DNA of 64,000 nt from assembly GCA_050260015.1 (NCBI GenBank), contig JBLNBN010000054.1, positions 1-64,000 on the forward strand. The letters are read 5' to 3'. Position 1 is the stretch's first letter, and every line of letters begins with the position of its first letter. The stretch comes from JBLNBN01 sp050260015. GTDB lineage: Bacteria; Bacteroidota; Ignavibacteria; Kapaibacteriales; UBA2268. Shown here in pieces: positions 42,211-52,222 of this stretch. The translations under genes were made by a program, and so were the position numbers. The notes beneath the pieces were generated by a model that worked only from the letters and a program-made list of their open reading frames with translations, had not been told where the DNA came from and made no database searches.

Positions 42211-45200
42211 ATGAAAAAGATTATTTGCCTTATTTCATTCTTTCTCTCATTGGCTGCTGCGCGCGCCCAAACCCTGTCTATATTCGACGTCGACACGTCT
42301 TCCTTCCCGGTTATGAAGGCGAAGCTCTACGCGCTCGACGCCGAGGGAAAGCAGGTTACGAACCTCAACGCGTCGGACCTCTCGCTTTCGGAGAACGGCC
42401 TCCCGAGGGAAATACTCTCGATCTCTTGCCCGCCTGTAAAGCCCTCCGAGAGAATTTCCTCGACGATCGTTATCGACGTCTCCGGTTCGATGTACGGCCA
42501 TCCCTTGGACGTAGCGAAGACAGTCGCTAAAACCTGGGTAAACGCGCTTCCCCTGGGGCAATCCGACTGCGCGGTCGTTTCCTTTAACGGCGGCAACTAC
42601 TTCAACCAGGACTTCACTACCAACAGGAATAAACTCCTCTCCGCGGTCGACGGGTTAACCTCGGACGACGGCACCGATTACAACGCGGCTATGATAAATC
42701 CCGTCGCAGGCGGCATCTTAACTGCAAAAACGGCAAAATATAGAAAAGTAATCGTTTTCATTACCGACGGAATGCCCAACGAGCCTCCCAACGAATCCTT
42801 GATCATATCCGAAGCTCTCGCAAATGGAATAATGATCCACTGCATTACGATCGGTCTTCCCGCCCATTCCAGCATGGTCCATTTTGCTGAACAGACTGGC
42901 GGCTTGCTTTTCGAGAACATAACGACCGAAGAGGAAGCGAAAAATATAGCCCAAATGTTACTAGGGAGATCAGTTTATGACGCTCAACCTTGCGAATTAA
43001 AGTGGAAAAGCGATTTTGCATGCGAGCGACGTTTTATAGACGTAGCATTACGTTGGAACTCATTATCAACAACGGCTAAGTACATTCCTCCTGAAAGCGG
43101 CGTAGCTAAACTCGTAATAGAACCGACCGGCGTTCGGTTTATCAACAAACCGATTGGGAAGAAAGCCGACACGACTGTTTCCATCACGGCTATGCACTCC
43201 GATTTTAACATATCGGGATTCATTTCTTCCGACCCAAGATTTTCGATAACACCCTCAAATTTAACCATCCCAAAAGGCGAGACGAGGCAATTCACGCTCA
43301 GCTTTACGCCGACGGATAGTACTTCTTGCTTTTCCTATATCGACATACAAAACGATCGATGCGCTAAAAAGTATTTTGCCGCAAGCGCTTATCCAAAAAG
43401 CAAATTACAAGCTTCCACACTAAAGCTCACCTCTCCCAACGGCGGCGAAGAATTTCTTGTAGGAACCGATACTTTAATTACCTGGGAAGGCGTACTGCCT
43501 AATGACACAGTAAAATTAGAATATAGCTATGATAATGGAGCGACCTGGAATTTAATTACTGACAGCGCCTCAGGACTTAAATACGAATGGAAGAAAGTGC
43601 CCAGACCTACGAGCGCAAAGTGCCTGGTAAGAATATCAACGAATAATAACGGCATTGATATCGAATGGGAGAAAATTTATGGAGGGAGTGAAATTGATGA
43701 TCCTAAAGAAATTATTCAAACGACTAACGGATATCTAGTAGTAGGCATAACTGGCTCGAAAGATGGAGATATTGAAAATTTTCATGGAGAATACGACGTA
43801 TGGGCGCTTTATTTGAATAGGCTTGGGGAGCCAATCTGGAAAAAAACGCTGGGTGGTTCTTCTTATGATGTTGCTTATTCAGTTAAAGAAATGGACGACG
43901 GCAGTTTCGTTATAGGAGCAACCATTTTAAGCGATGAAAGTAATCTCCCTAAAGGTTATGGGAGTGGAGATTATTGGATAATTCGATTAGACGTCAACGG
44001 CAAAATAATATGGTCCAAAAGTTTTGGTGGTACGCAATTTGAACATTTATTTTCTATTGCCAAATCGAGTGACGGCGGTATTGTAGCTGTAGGCGAGTCC
44101 TCTTCAAATAATGGCGACGTCTCAGGTAACCATGGTAAGCGCGATGCTTGGATAATTAAGTTAGACATAGATGGCAATCTTATTTGGCAAAAATCAGTTG
44201 GCGGAAGCGAAGATGATTATGCTTGGTCCATTACACAAACAAACGATAATTGTGCAATAATAGTAGGCGAAACCTATTCTAACGACTATGATATTCAAAA
44301 TAATCAGGGTAAGTCTGATTGTTGGATCGCGAAAATCAACTATGATGGGAACTTGATGTGGAGTAAGACATTTGGTGGTACAGAAAACGATATTCTATCC
44401 TCAATCAAGGAAACAAACGATCTTGGATTTATTGTATCGGGCTATTCATTTTCTAATAATGGTTACATTAAGAAAAATCATGGTGGAAATGATGCATTAG
44501 TTGTAAAGATAGATACTAAAGGCGACATTCAATGGATTAAGGCATTTGGAGGGAGCGGATTTGATGAAGCGAATTCATGTATTGAAACCTTAGATAATGG
44601 CTATGTTTTCGTTGGCAGGTCTAACTCCAATGATGGCGACTTGCTCAATACTACTCAAAATATAGGCCTTTTACAATTTTGGATGGTTAAGTTAAACAAC
44701 AGTAGTCAAATAATATGGTCAAAAATTTTTCATAATTACGACACGGATTTAGCTACTTCCGTACAACAAACAAGAGATGAAGGCTTTATAGTGGCTGGAG
44801 ATGTCGAACGTGACAAAACGAACAAAGCGGATATTTTAATTAGAAAATTCTCCCCCGAGCAAACGCCTCAATCCGACGTCTCAGATTCCGTTTTCTCGAT
44901 CGTTTCGCCGACCGTAACAGCGCTAAACATCGATATGGGCCAGGTCGTACTGGGTTCTTATAAAGACTCCGTGATTACGGCTTTTATAAAGAATAACAGC
45001 AAATACGATTGCCTTATTAAAGACATAAAAATTAAATCGAAGGATTTTTACGTTATTTCCAACCCGTCGTTCACGGTAAGGGCAGGCACGGATCAAGCGA
45101 TAGAAATCCACTTCAAGCCGAGCAAGCTTGGAAAGATTTACTCAAATATCAGGGTCGAAACGCAGGACACTTCTTTCTCGCAGTCTATAGAGGGCGAAGG

Positions 45201-46983
45201 CGTTCAACCGACATTGCAGATTAATACAGCGCTAATCGATTTTGGAAAGGTAAACGTAAAAGAGCTGAAGGATACGGTTGTCGTTCTGCTTAAGAATATC
45301 TCAGGCGGAGCCATAGACATTAGCGACGTGAAATTATTAGGACCGGACACAGAACAATTCGAAGTCCTGGAGGGCGGAGGAGCATTTGCGCTTACGTCCG
45401 GCCAAACCAGAGAACTTAAGCTAAGATTCCAGCCGATTTATGTTGGCCGCACCAGTTGTATGCTGGGGTTTTTCCATAATGGCATTAATTCCCCGGCTAA
45501 GGCGCAACTCTTCGGAGAAGGCGTCGAAAACAACGTTGGGTACGTTTACTGCGAACACGACACGGCCTACCCGGGCGAAAAAGTAAATATTGAATTAATA
45601 CTGGGAGGCGTCTCATCTGGTTCGCTCGCGAACCTGCCGCATTCGTTCAAGGCGAAGCTTAAGTATCTATCTGCTCCCCTCTCGCTTTTAAACCCAGCGC
45701 TAAAGATCGGGGAATCCGCCGATTCGACAATCATCGAGGTCAAAGGGACAATAGGCGCCGATAGCGTGCTTTATACAATCGATTTTATCGCAAACGATAC
45801 GCCAAAAGATTTCACCACGATTGACCTCGAAGAAATCAAATGGTACGACGCCGGAGGAAGTGAAATAGAATACGAAGCGGAAACGCAGGATGGTTCATTC
45901 AAGCTGTTGACCAGGAGAGCTACTGTTTATTGCGACAACGCGGGGGCATACCCGGGCAATAACGTAACAATTAATCTTGGCAGAAACGGTTTGTCGTCTT
46001 CGCTTCAAAGCGTTGCGACGGCTTTCAAAGCTAAGATAAGATACCTGACCGCCCCTTTGGATATAGTTAATAAGGCGTTGGTTATAAATCAAACGGCTGA
46101 TTCGACAACTATCGCAATTAGCGGGACTATTAGCGCTCAAAGCATACTCTTTCCCGTTGAATTCATATCAAAAGATACGGATAAAGATTTTACAACTATA
46201 GATATAATCGATTTTAAGTGGCTGGATAACGCAGGTAAAGAAATCATTTGTAACACAGATAAGGTAAGCGGTTCCTTCCGGGTTCTCCAGTACTCCGGCA
46301 AGGCAACAATTTTCTGCACAAAAGACTCCGCCGCGGCGGGCGAAAAAGTAGCGCTGAAGCTTAAAAGCTCAGGAATCGATCCGCATTCGTTCAAGCAAAT
46401 TGCGCCAAAGTTCCGCGCTACGCTGCGCTACCAAAAGACGCTCCTGGCTCCGGTAGATAATGAGGCGCTAATTTCCTACGAAGCGGACTCAGCATACATA
46501 GTAATTGCTAGCGCAGTCGGCGAGAGCGACGAACTCGCTGCGATAGACTTCATCGCGGGCTTGGGCTCCGTCGATTCCACGTCGATGGACATCGCCGATT
46601 TCAGATGGATAAACGCCGCCGGCGACGAAATCGATTACGACACCGAGACCGAAAGCGGCTCCTTCAAGCTCCTCGGCGTCTGCCGCGAGGGCGGGGCGCG
46701 CTTGTTCAATCCTACGGCAAAAGCGGGAATTGAAGGGCTGGCGCCAAACCCGGCTTCCCATGAACTGACCGTTACGCTTAACCAGGTCGAGGAAGGCGCC
46801 TCTTACCTGGTAGTTTATAATATTTATGGCAAAGAAGCAGCGAGAATGCCCGTATCGGACGAAGTAGTCGGGAAGAAAGAAGTAAAAATCGATCTCTCGG
46901 GCTTTTCAAACGGGGTTTATTTTATTAGATTTTCGACGCCGACCGGCTCGGACGTAAAGAAATTCGTAGTGGATAGGAAATAG
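42211..46983 (+). CDS. Giant T9SS cargo: VWA, seven-repeat propeller, ASH pair, three repeats, sorting domain
   Basis: The ATG at 42211 begins a signal peptide (MKKIICLISFFLSLAAARAQ); the ATG at 42181 is less likely. The protein has 1590 residues. A VWA domain (about 82-270) has the metal-site motif DVSGSM at Asp89. It is followed by a beta domain, then a region with PNGGEEFLVGTD. Residues about 485-880 hold seven repeats of about 58 residues (WxKxxGG, QTxDGG, GxSxSxDGD, WIIKLDxxG), a likely seven-bladed propeller. Two ASH/HYDIN-type domains (about 900-1110) and three homologous repeats of about 125 residues ending DGSFKLL or similar (about 1110-1495, possibly cohesin-like) follow. A type A sorting domain ends it. 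The propeller section is clearly AT-richer than its flanks. Adhesion or matrix role is inferred. Confidence 0.8.
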   Translation: MKKIICLISFFLSLAAARAQTLSIFDVDTSSFPVMKAKLYALDAEGKQVTNLNASDLSLSENGLPREILSISCPPVKPSERISSTIVIDVSGSMYGHPLDVAKTVAKTWVNALPLGQSDCAVVSFNGGNYFNQDFTTNRNKLLSAVDGLTSDDGTDYNAAMINPVAGGILTAKTAKYRKVIVFITDGMPNEPPNESLIISEALANGIMIHCITIGLPAHSSMVHFAEQTGGLLFENITTEEEAKNIAQMLLGRSVYDAQPCELKWKSDFACERRFIDVALRWNSLSTTAKYIPPESGVAKLVIEPTGVRFINKPIGKKADTTVSITAMHSDFNISGFISSDPRFSITPSNLTIPKGETRQFTLSFTPTDSTSCFSYIDIQNDRCAKKYFAASAYPKSKLQASTLKLTSPNGGEEFLVGTDTLITWEGVLPNDTVKLEYSYDNGATWNLITDSASGLKYEWKKVPRPTSAKCLVRISTNNNGIDIEWEKIYGGSEIDDPKEIIQTTNGYLVVGITGSKDGDIENFHGEYDVWALYLNRLGEPIWKKTLGGSSYDVAYSVKEMDDGSFVIGATILSDESNLPKGYGSGDYWIIRLDVNGKIIWSKSFGGTQFEHLFSIAKSSDGGIVAVGESSSNNGDVSGNHGKRDAWIIKLDIDGNLIWQKSVGGSEDDYAWSITQTNDNCAIIVGETYSNDYDIQNNQGKSDCWIAKINYDGNLMWSKTFGGTENDILSSIKETNDLGFIVSGYSFSNNGYIKKNHGGNDALVVKIDTKGDIQWIKAFGGSGFDEANSCIETLDNGYVFVGRSNSNDGDLLNTTQNIGLLQFWMVKLNNSSQIIWSKIFHNYDTDLATSVQQTRDEGFIVAGDVERDKTNKADILIRKFSPEQTPQSDVSDSVFSIVSPTVTALNIDMGQVVLGSYKDSVITAFIKNNSKYDCLIKDIKIKSKDFYVISNPSFTVRAGTDQAIEIHFKPSKLGKIYSNIRVETQDTSFSQSIEGEGVQPTLQINTALIDFGKVNVKELKDTVVVLLKNISGGAIDISDVKLLGPDTEQFEVLEGGGAFALTSGQTRELKLRFQPIYVGRTSCMLGFFHNGINSPAKAQLFGEGVENNVGYVYCEHDTAYPGEKVNIELILGGVSSGSLANLPHSFKAKLKYLSAPLSLLNPALKIGESADSTIIEVKGTIGADSVLYTIDFIANDTPKDFTTIDLEEIKWYDAGGSEIEYEAETQDGSFKLLTRRATVYCDNAGAYPGNNVTINLGRNGLSSSLQSVATAFKAKIRYLTAPLDIVNKALVINQTADSTTIAISGTISAQSILFPVEFISKDTDKDFTTIDIIDFKWLDNAGKEIICNTDKVSGSFRVLQYSGKATIFCTKDSAAAGEKVALKLKSSGIDPHSFKQIAPKFRATLRYQKTLLAPVDNEALISYEADSAYIVIASAVGESDELAAIDFIAGLGSVDSTSMDIADFRWINAAGDEIDYDTETESGSFKLLGVCREGGARLFNPTAKAGIEGLAPNPASHELTVTLNQVEEGASYLVVYNIYGKEAARMPVSDEVVGKKEVKIDLSGFSNGVYFIRFSTPTGSDVKKFVVDRK

Positions 46984-47000
46984 ATGTTTTCGTGCGGGAA

Positions 47001-47100
47001 TGACGCGGATTTGCGGACTTTGAAAATTGAGGCGCGTCCTTGGTGGAATATTTTATGGATTCCCGCATGCGCGTGGATGACGCGGATTTGCGCGGGAATG
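47001..47100. repeat. Short repeated motifs between two surface genes
   Basis: The 15-base sequence TGACGCGGATTTGCG occurs at 47001-47015 and 47078-47092. GCGGGAATG occurs at 46994-47002 and again near 47092-47100. ATTCCCGC near 47059 can pair with the last copy. This resembles a small dispersed REP-like element. Confidence 0.4.
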
Positions 47101-47156
47101 GCACGTATTAGAGAACTGCAATAACACAATTAAGAATATATGTTAACGAGGTAGTT

Positions 47157-49337
47157 ATGTCGATGAAAGTACTTTATGCCGTTACTTTCGTGCTGCTATG
47201 CAGTTGCGGATATGCGCAGGAGCAGCTAAGCCCATACTCTGTCGGGGTATTCGGGGGCTATTTGTTGAATAATCATTCGGCGGATTTCAAGAAGATACCG
47301 GAATGCCCGAGCTGTTCCCCCGGATTTGAAAGCGGGACCGGCAACGGGCTTGCCGCGGGGGCTCTCTTCGAGTACAGGCTATTTCCATTCATGTCCTTCG
47401 GCGCGCGCGTGGGGTACTACGGCATAAGCGCCGCGCTCGAGAAAATCGAGCCTACGACATTTATCATAGAAGGACAGGAAACTCCCGGGGAGTTTAAGCA
47501 TACGCTGGACGCTACCTTTTCAACGATTAGCTTTCAACCTACTATTAAGCTAACGGCCTTTAACTCGTTAAATCTAAATCTTGGCGTATCGCTTTCATCG
47601 CTTCTTTCCAAGGACTACAAGCAACAGGAACAGATCTGGAAGCCGGACGGGGTCGGGACTTACGTCGATCCGACGAATAAAGACACATTAAGCAGGATTA
47701 GAAACAAGTTTTCAGGCTCCTTTGAGAACGCGGCCCCAATGCTCTTCGCTCTCAACGGCGGAATTTCTTACACCCTTCCAATGAATAAAGAAAGGAGCTT
47801 AACGCTGGAACCGGAAATAAGCTACTCTTTAGGAATGACGAACTTATTAGACCATCCCGACACAAAAAAGTGGAAGGCAAACTATTTGCAGATCGGCGCT
47901 GCCATTCGCTATACATTCCCAGTAGAAAAGGAAATCTTGAAGCAGCGCAGGCGCATTGAAAGATTCGACACAGTGACCGTAGAAAACGAGTTAATCTCGG
48001 AATCCTACATCGCTCCCGGCCGGGAAAATAGTCGCGACGATATAGAAATGATAGAGAACGTCGAAGTAACTACTACTACGGTTTCCAGAATCGACACTCT
48101 ATTCCGTCCAAAAGTGTTTGCGCTAAAGGCAGATATTTACGCGGTAGGCGTCGACGCCGATGGTAAGGAAATCCCGAACCCAAAGATCATAATCGAGGAA
48201 TTTACGTCGAACAAGATGAAGCCGCTTTTGAACTATATCTTCTTCGAGGATAATTCTGCCGAAATACCCTCGCGCTACAAGTCGCTTTCTAAAAATGAAG
48301 CGGAAAGATTCCAGCTGAACGATCTCTATTCTTACGAAACGATAGACGTCTACCACTATATACTTAACATCATCGGTCGTAGGATGAAGGACAATCCTTC
48401 AGCTAAGATCACAGTTGTCGGTTGCACGTCGGACAATGGTTCTGAAAAAGGCAACCCTGCCCTTGCTACGAACCGCGCCAACGCTATCAAGAATTACTTA
48501 ACGGGCGTTTGGGGCGTCGAGGCGTCGAGGATAATCGACAAAAAACGAAATCTTCCGGAAAAAGCTTCCACCCCGCTCGACGATCCTGAAAAAATGCAGG
48601 AGAACCGGCGCGTTGAGATTTACTCGGACAATTATGATATTCTATCCCCCGTATATCTTGCCGATACGGCCCGCGCTGCAAATCCTCCAATAATTCGTTT
48701 TTATCCCCAGGTCTCGTGCGAGGCGGGGATCAAATCATGGGCTATTGCCGCATCGCAGGCGCATAATGGCGACCGCTCCAGTTTTGCGAAAACTGGCTCG
48801 GAGGCGCCTCCAAAATCAATCGATTGGGAGGTTGCCAGCGTTAGCTCCCTAACTCCGAAATATGCTCAGCCGCTTAATTATCATATTGGGGCCGAGGACT
48901 CTCGCGGAAAACGGGTCGCATCCGCTAACAAGGAACTGCCTTTCGAGCTCGTTACGATCAGTCGTAAGCGGGAAAGCGGAGTTAAGGATAAAACAATCGA
49001 CAGCTATAGCCTTATACTATTCGACTTCGACAAATCAGATATAATAGGAACCAATAAGAAGATAATTGACTTCTTAAAGAAGCGCATTACTCCGGAGTCG
49101 ATTATCACTATAGAGGGTTATTCCGATCGTACCGGCGAAGACGAATATAATAAAGTTCTTTCCGAAAAGCGCGCAAATTCGGTTAAGAACGCCATCGATA
49201 GAAAGGACGCGAAGATCAAGAATATTGGCGAGGATAAGCTGCTATATGACAACGACATACCCGAGGGCCGCTTCTACTGCCGCACCGTAGACATTAAAAT
49301 AGAAACTCCCGTCGAGCAAACGCAAGGTTCAAAATAA
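47157..49337 (+). CDS. Outer-membrane protein with two OmpA-like domains
   Basis: This 726-residue protein has a signal peptide (to about GYAQ, residue 21). A beta-barrel (about 25-255, VGVFGGYLLNNHS, SFGARVGYYG, EISYSLGMTNLL) is followed by a linker and two OmpA peptidoglycan-binding domains. The first (about 385-495) has KITVVGCTSDNGSEKGN and NRRVEIYSD; the second (about 620-715) has LILFDFDKSDI, IITIEGYSDRTGEDEYN and SEKRANSVKNAI. Two OmpA domains in one chain are uncommon. It anchors the outer membrane to the cell wall. ACGAGG precedes the ATG at 47157. A strong terminator follows. Confidence 0.85.
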   Translation: MSMKVLYAVTFVLLCSCGYAQEQLSPYSVGVFGGYLLNNHSADFKKIPECPSCSPGFESGTGNGLAAGALFEYRLFPFMSFGARVGYYGISAALEKIEPTTFIIEGQETPGEFKHTLDATFSTISFQPTIKLTAFNSLNLNLGVSLSSLLSKDYKQQEQIWKPDGVGTYVDPTNKDTLSRIRNKFSGSFENAAPMLFALNGGISYTLPMNKERSLTLEPEISYSLGMTNLLDHPDTKKWKANYLQIGAAIRYTFPVEKEILKQRRRIERFDTVTVENELISESYIAPGRENSRDDIEMIENVEVTTTTVSRIDTLFRPKVFALKADIYAVGVDADGKEIPNPKIIIEEFTSNKMKPLLNYIFFEDNSAEIPSRYKSLSKNEAERFQLNDLYSYETIDVYHYILNIIGRRMKDNPSAKITVVGCTSDNGSEKGNPALATNRANAIKNYLTGVWGVEASRIIDKKRNLPEKASTPLDDPEKMQENRRVEIYSDNYDILSPVYLADTARAANPPIIRFYPQVSCEAGIKSWAIAASQAHNGDRSSFAKTGSEAPPKSIDWEVASVSSLTPKYAQPLNYHIGAEDSRGKRVASANKELPFELVTISRKRESGVKDKTIDSYSLILFDFDKSDIIGTNKKIIDFLKKRITPESIITIEGYSDRTGEDEYNKVLSEKRANSVKNAIDRKDAKIKNIGEDKLLYDNDIPEGRFYCRTVDIKIETPVEQTQGSK

Positions 49338-49352
49338 GAGACACTGAAAAAT

Positions 49353-49387
49353 AAAACAGGATACCTAAAGAAAAGGTATCCTGTTTT
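49353..49387 (+). terminator. Intrinsic terminator of the OmpA gene
   Basis: A 14-bp perfect stem (AAAACAGGATACCT at 49353-49366 with its complement at 49374-49387) has a 7-base loop and a T-rich tail. Confidence 0.95.
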
Positions 49388-49564
49388 TTTAGTTATTCAA
49401 GACCAATACACTGCTGAAAGTCAATCATTAAATTACGTTATTCGGCGAATTTGTGCGGGACAGGCAATAAAATACTGCGGAGGCACGCTAGCTCCGTAAG
49501 TCGTAAAATATTATTCCCTGTAATTGATATGCATATTTGTTAAATCGCCGGAAAAAGTTTTGCG

Positions 49565-49852
49565 TTACTGACCCTTCTTGGGTTCAATTTTTTCAGATAA
49601 CGCAGCGCCTTTTAATATCGATAATTTACCTTTGTCAAGTAAATCGTTCCCCATAAGAATCGCTCTCTCGGCGTTATCGATCAGGTTTTGATCCCTTTGA
49701 TCTATTGTCCTGTCGATAAGTGAAATGGCTTTTTCTTTTTGCCTTTGCCGATCATCTTCCGATTCTTTGTTAAAAAGACGATTCCTTTCCATAAGAAGGC
49801 GTTCTTTTTCAACTAATTCCAGCTCTCTTTTCAGCAATTCCACTTCAGTCAT
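49565..49852 (-). CDS. Small coiled-coil protein
   Basis: This is a 95-residue, highly charged helical protein (LLKRELELVEKERLLMERN, then DRTIDQRDQNLID). It has no signal or membrane segment and no family is recognised. It starts downstream of a leader with the -7-like TATATTTG (minus strand, 49903-49910); the -33 box is not found. It lies between the OmpA and TonB receptor genes. Confidence 0.55.
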   Translation of the reverse strand: MTEVELLKRELELVEKERLLMERNRLFNKESEDDRQRQKEKAISLIDRTIDQRDQNLIDNAERAILMGNDLLDKGKLSILKGAALSEKIEPKKGQ

Positions 49853-49985
49853 TAGAATTTCTCCTAATAAATTAATAGATGGAACCAGGCTTTTTCTTTA
49901 TGCAAATATACTAATTTGCAAAAAATATAACTAATGATTTTTAATTTTATTGTAGAAATTTAAGCTGTTTACAAAAATCCCAACC

Positions 49986-52181
49986 CTATGGATTCCATTC
50001 TAGCTGGAGGACTACGCTACGGGTGGCGGCAAGGTTGCCGATCATTTCCGTATAGTAGTAATCAAACAAGTTATAAGCGTTCAACGATACCGCGAAAGGC
50101 AATCCATACCGTTTACCGTAAAAGATCGCTCGAGCGTCGAATATTCTTGCATTAACCCGGGCGTCGTAATCCTTTACGGAGTTCAGGTACAAATCTATGC
50201 TTTTTACTCTCGACTTAAAGCGATAATCGAATTGGATCTCGAACGGATCCATCTTATAGCCTACTGTTGAGTACCAAAGGACCTCCGAGCGGTATTTTAG
50301 AGTTTGGTCGGTAGTTACGTCCTTTGGATCTAAATATGTCAGCGATGAATGAAGCGTAAAATCATTAAATAGCAGTGTAGTCAGCGAGAATTCTATACCC
50401 ATTATTCTGGCTTTTGTCAGGTTTCTGAACTGTATTGAATCGGTTTTTTGTATAAACATCGGCTCTATCAGGTCCTGCATATCGTACCTGAACGCAGAGA
50501 AATCAAGCTCGGCGGGAAAGAGCCACATGACGCCGCGCCAGGCTCCGCCTATTTCGTAGGATTGGCTCAGCTCCGGCTTAAGCCCGGGGTTTCGCTTTAC
50601 CTTAAATCCGGCGAATCCCGTAGAAACGTATCGCTCGGCCACGGTAGGCGCGCGGAAGCCGCCCCCGGCATTTGCCCGGATAGTCCATTCCGGGGTAATC
50701 GAGTATATCGCTCCGAGCTTGGGAGAAAATTGCATTGAATTACCGGCCTCGGCTTCCCCCGCTGATGAGCCTAAATACTCGTTATCAATTCGCCCGCCGG
50801 CCGTTAGGGTTAAATTCTTAAGAAGCGTATATTCGCCTTGCGCGTAAGCTGAAAATATTGATTGCGACCGGTTCCCGTATATCTTTGCAGACACCGTATT
50901 GAACAGTCCGTTCAAGCCGCCGGTGATAATTAGATTCTCGATTACTCTCGATGTGTAAAGAGCTTCCGCGTTGATCGAGTTGGCGATCGTCTGCCTTTTA
51001 TCAGGATCGCCCGATTTGCGAGTGTCGTCGAACGTCGTAGCAAATTTTCCAAATCTTAGAAGCACGAATCGCTTGTCGTCCAATATGTATTTCAGGTCGC
51101 CGAAGAGAGCCAACCGGGAGGTAAGTATTTGCGCGGAAATATCCGTATTTTCAGGCGGAAAGGTAGCGCTGTCCAGCCCTTTCCAATAGATCCAATCGTC
51201 CCTCCGCTCCGTAGCATAACTGCTCGTTACGGACAATTCCATTCTATCGGAAGCGTAGTACTTCACTTTTCCATATAAATTATTCCGGTAGGATTTCCCA
51301 AACTTTTTCCAGCCGTCGTCGCCGTTTGCTCCTGCGGTCGCCGTAAATCCAAATTTTCCGACCCGGTTGGAGTACCCGGCGTCAATCGATTTGATCAGGC
51401 TATAGTCGTCTCTAAACTGCCATCCATCGAACCGGGGATGCGTATAGAGCCCGATTGAGGCCCGCGCCCGCGTCGTCGAAACTACCGAAGGCTCCCGTGT
51501 AATAACGTTAATCACACCGCCGAGGGCGCCAGTTCCGTAGAGCGCAGAACCGGTACCCTTTACTACTTCGACTCGTTCGATCATGTAAACCGGGAGCGCG
51601 TCGAGCTTTAAGTCCCCGTTGTCCCCCGCTACCAGCGGAAAGCCGTCCAATAGAAGCTGGCTTCGCGCGCCGATACCAAAAGCGAATCCCTCGGACCCAC
51701 GGATTATCACGTTATCTTTATTTACTTCCACCCCGGGAATGTACTGCAGCAATCTATCCATTCGCGTGATCGCTCGCTCGGTAATTGCCCGGGAATCAAA
51801 TACGGCGACCGAGACGGGGGTTTCTTGTATCGATTGAACCCTCTTATTTGCGCTTACGACGAGTTCACCGGTGCGGAAGGGCTGCTCGGCGAGCGCGATC
51901 TTCATAAGACTATCGGACGGCTCAACGTCTAATAATAGCGTATGGTAACCGATTAGCGAAACGAGAGCTTTATATTTCCTAAGCGGCACGTTTTTTATTT
52001 CAAATGTTCCGTTCTTACCGGTGTAGGCGCCCCACGGCGTACCCTCCAGCTTAACCGAAACCCCCGCAAGGGGCTTGCTCCCGGCGGTATCCGTCACGAC
52101 GCCCTTTATGGAGCCGCGAGCTTGGGAGTAAAGACTATGCGAAGATAAAATTAATATCAGTAGTAAAAACGTATATTTCAT
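49986..52181 (-). CDS. TonB-dependent receptor
   Basis: This is a 731-residue protein with signal peptide (to about residue 20), a carboxypeptidase-regulatory-like domain (22-100, SIKGVVTDTAGSKPLAGVSVKLEG), a plug (about 120-235, LLQYIPGVEVNKDNVIIRGSEG, VEVVKGTGSALYGTGALGGVINVIT) and a 22-strand barrel. It takes up iron complexes, cobalamin or other substrates across the outer membrane using TonB. The substrate is not shown by sequence. The lipoprotein gene at 52223-52708 lies 41 bases upstream and may be part of the same system. Confidence 0.92.
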   Translation of the reverse strand: MKYTFLLLILILSSHSLYSQARGSIKGVVTDTAGSKPLAGVSVKLEGTPWGAYTGKNGTFEIKNVPLRKYKALVSLIGYHTLLLDVEPSDSLMKIALAEQPFRTGELVVSANKRVQSIQETPVSVAVFDSRAITERAITRMDRLLQYIPGVEVNKDNVIIRGSEGFAFGIGARSQLLLDGFPLVAGDNGDLKLDALPVYMIERVEVVKGTGSALYGTGALGGVINVITREPSVVSTTRARASIGLYTHPRFDGWQFRDDYSLIKSIDAGYSNRVGKFGFTATAGANGDDGWKKFGKSYRNNLYGKVKYYASDRMELSVTSSYATERRDDWIYWKGLDSATFPPENTDISAQILTSRLALFGDLKYILDDKRFVLLRFGKFATTFDDTRKSGDPDKRQTIANSINAEALYTSRVIENLIITGGLNGLFNTVSAKIYGNRSQSIFSAYAQGEYTLLKNLTLTAGGRIDNEYLGSSAGEAEAGNSMQFSPKLGAIYSITPEWTIRANAGGGFRAPTVAERYVSTGFAGFKVKRNPGLKPELSQSYEIGGAWRGVMWLFPAELDFSAFRYDMQDLIEPMFIQKTDSIQFRNLTKARIMGIEFSLTTLLFNDFTLHSSLTYLDPKDVTTDQTLKYRSEVLWYSTVGYKMDPFEIQFDYRFKSRVKSIDLYLNSVKDYDARVNARIFDARAIFYGKRYGLPFAVSLNAYNLFDYYYTEMIGNLAATRSVVLQLEWNP

Positions 52182-52222
52182 AGAATATTCCAGGTTATTG
52201 AGTTATTTGGTCGCGACTCCAT

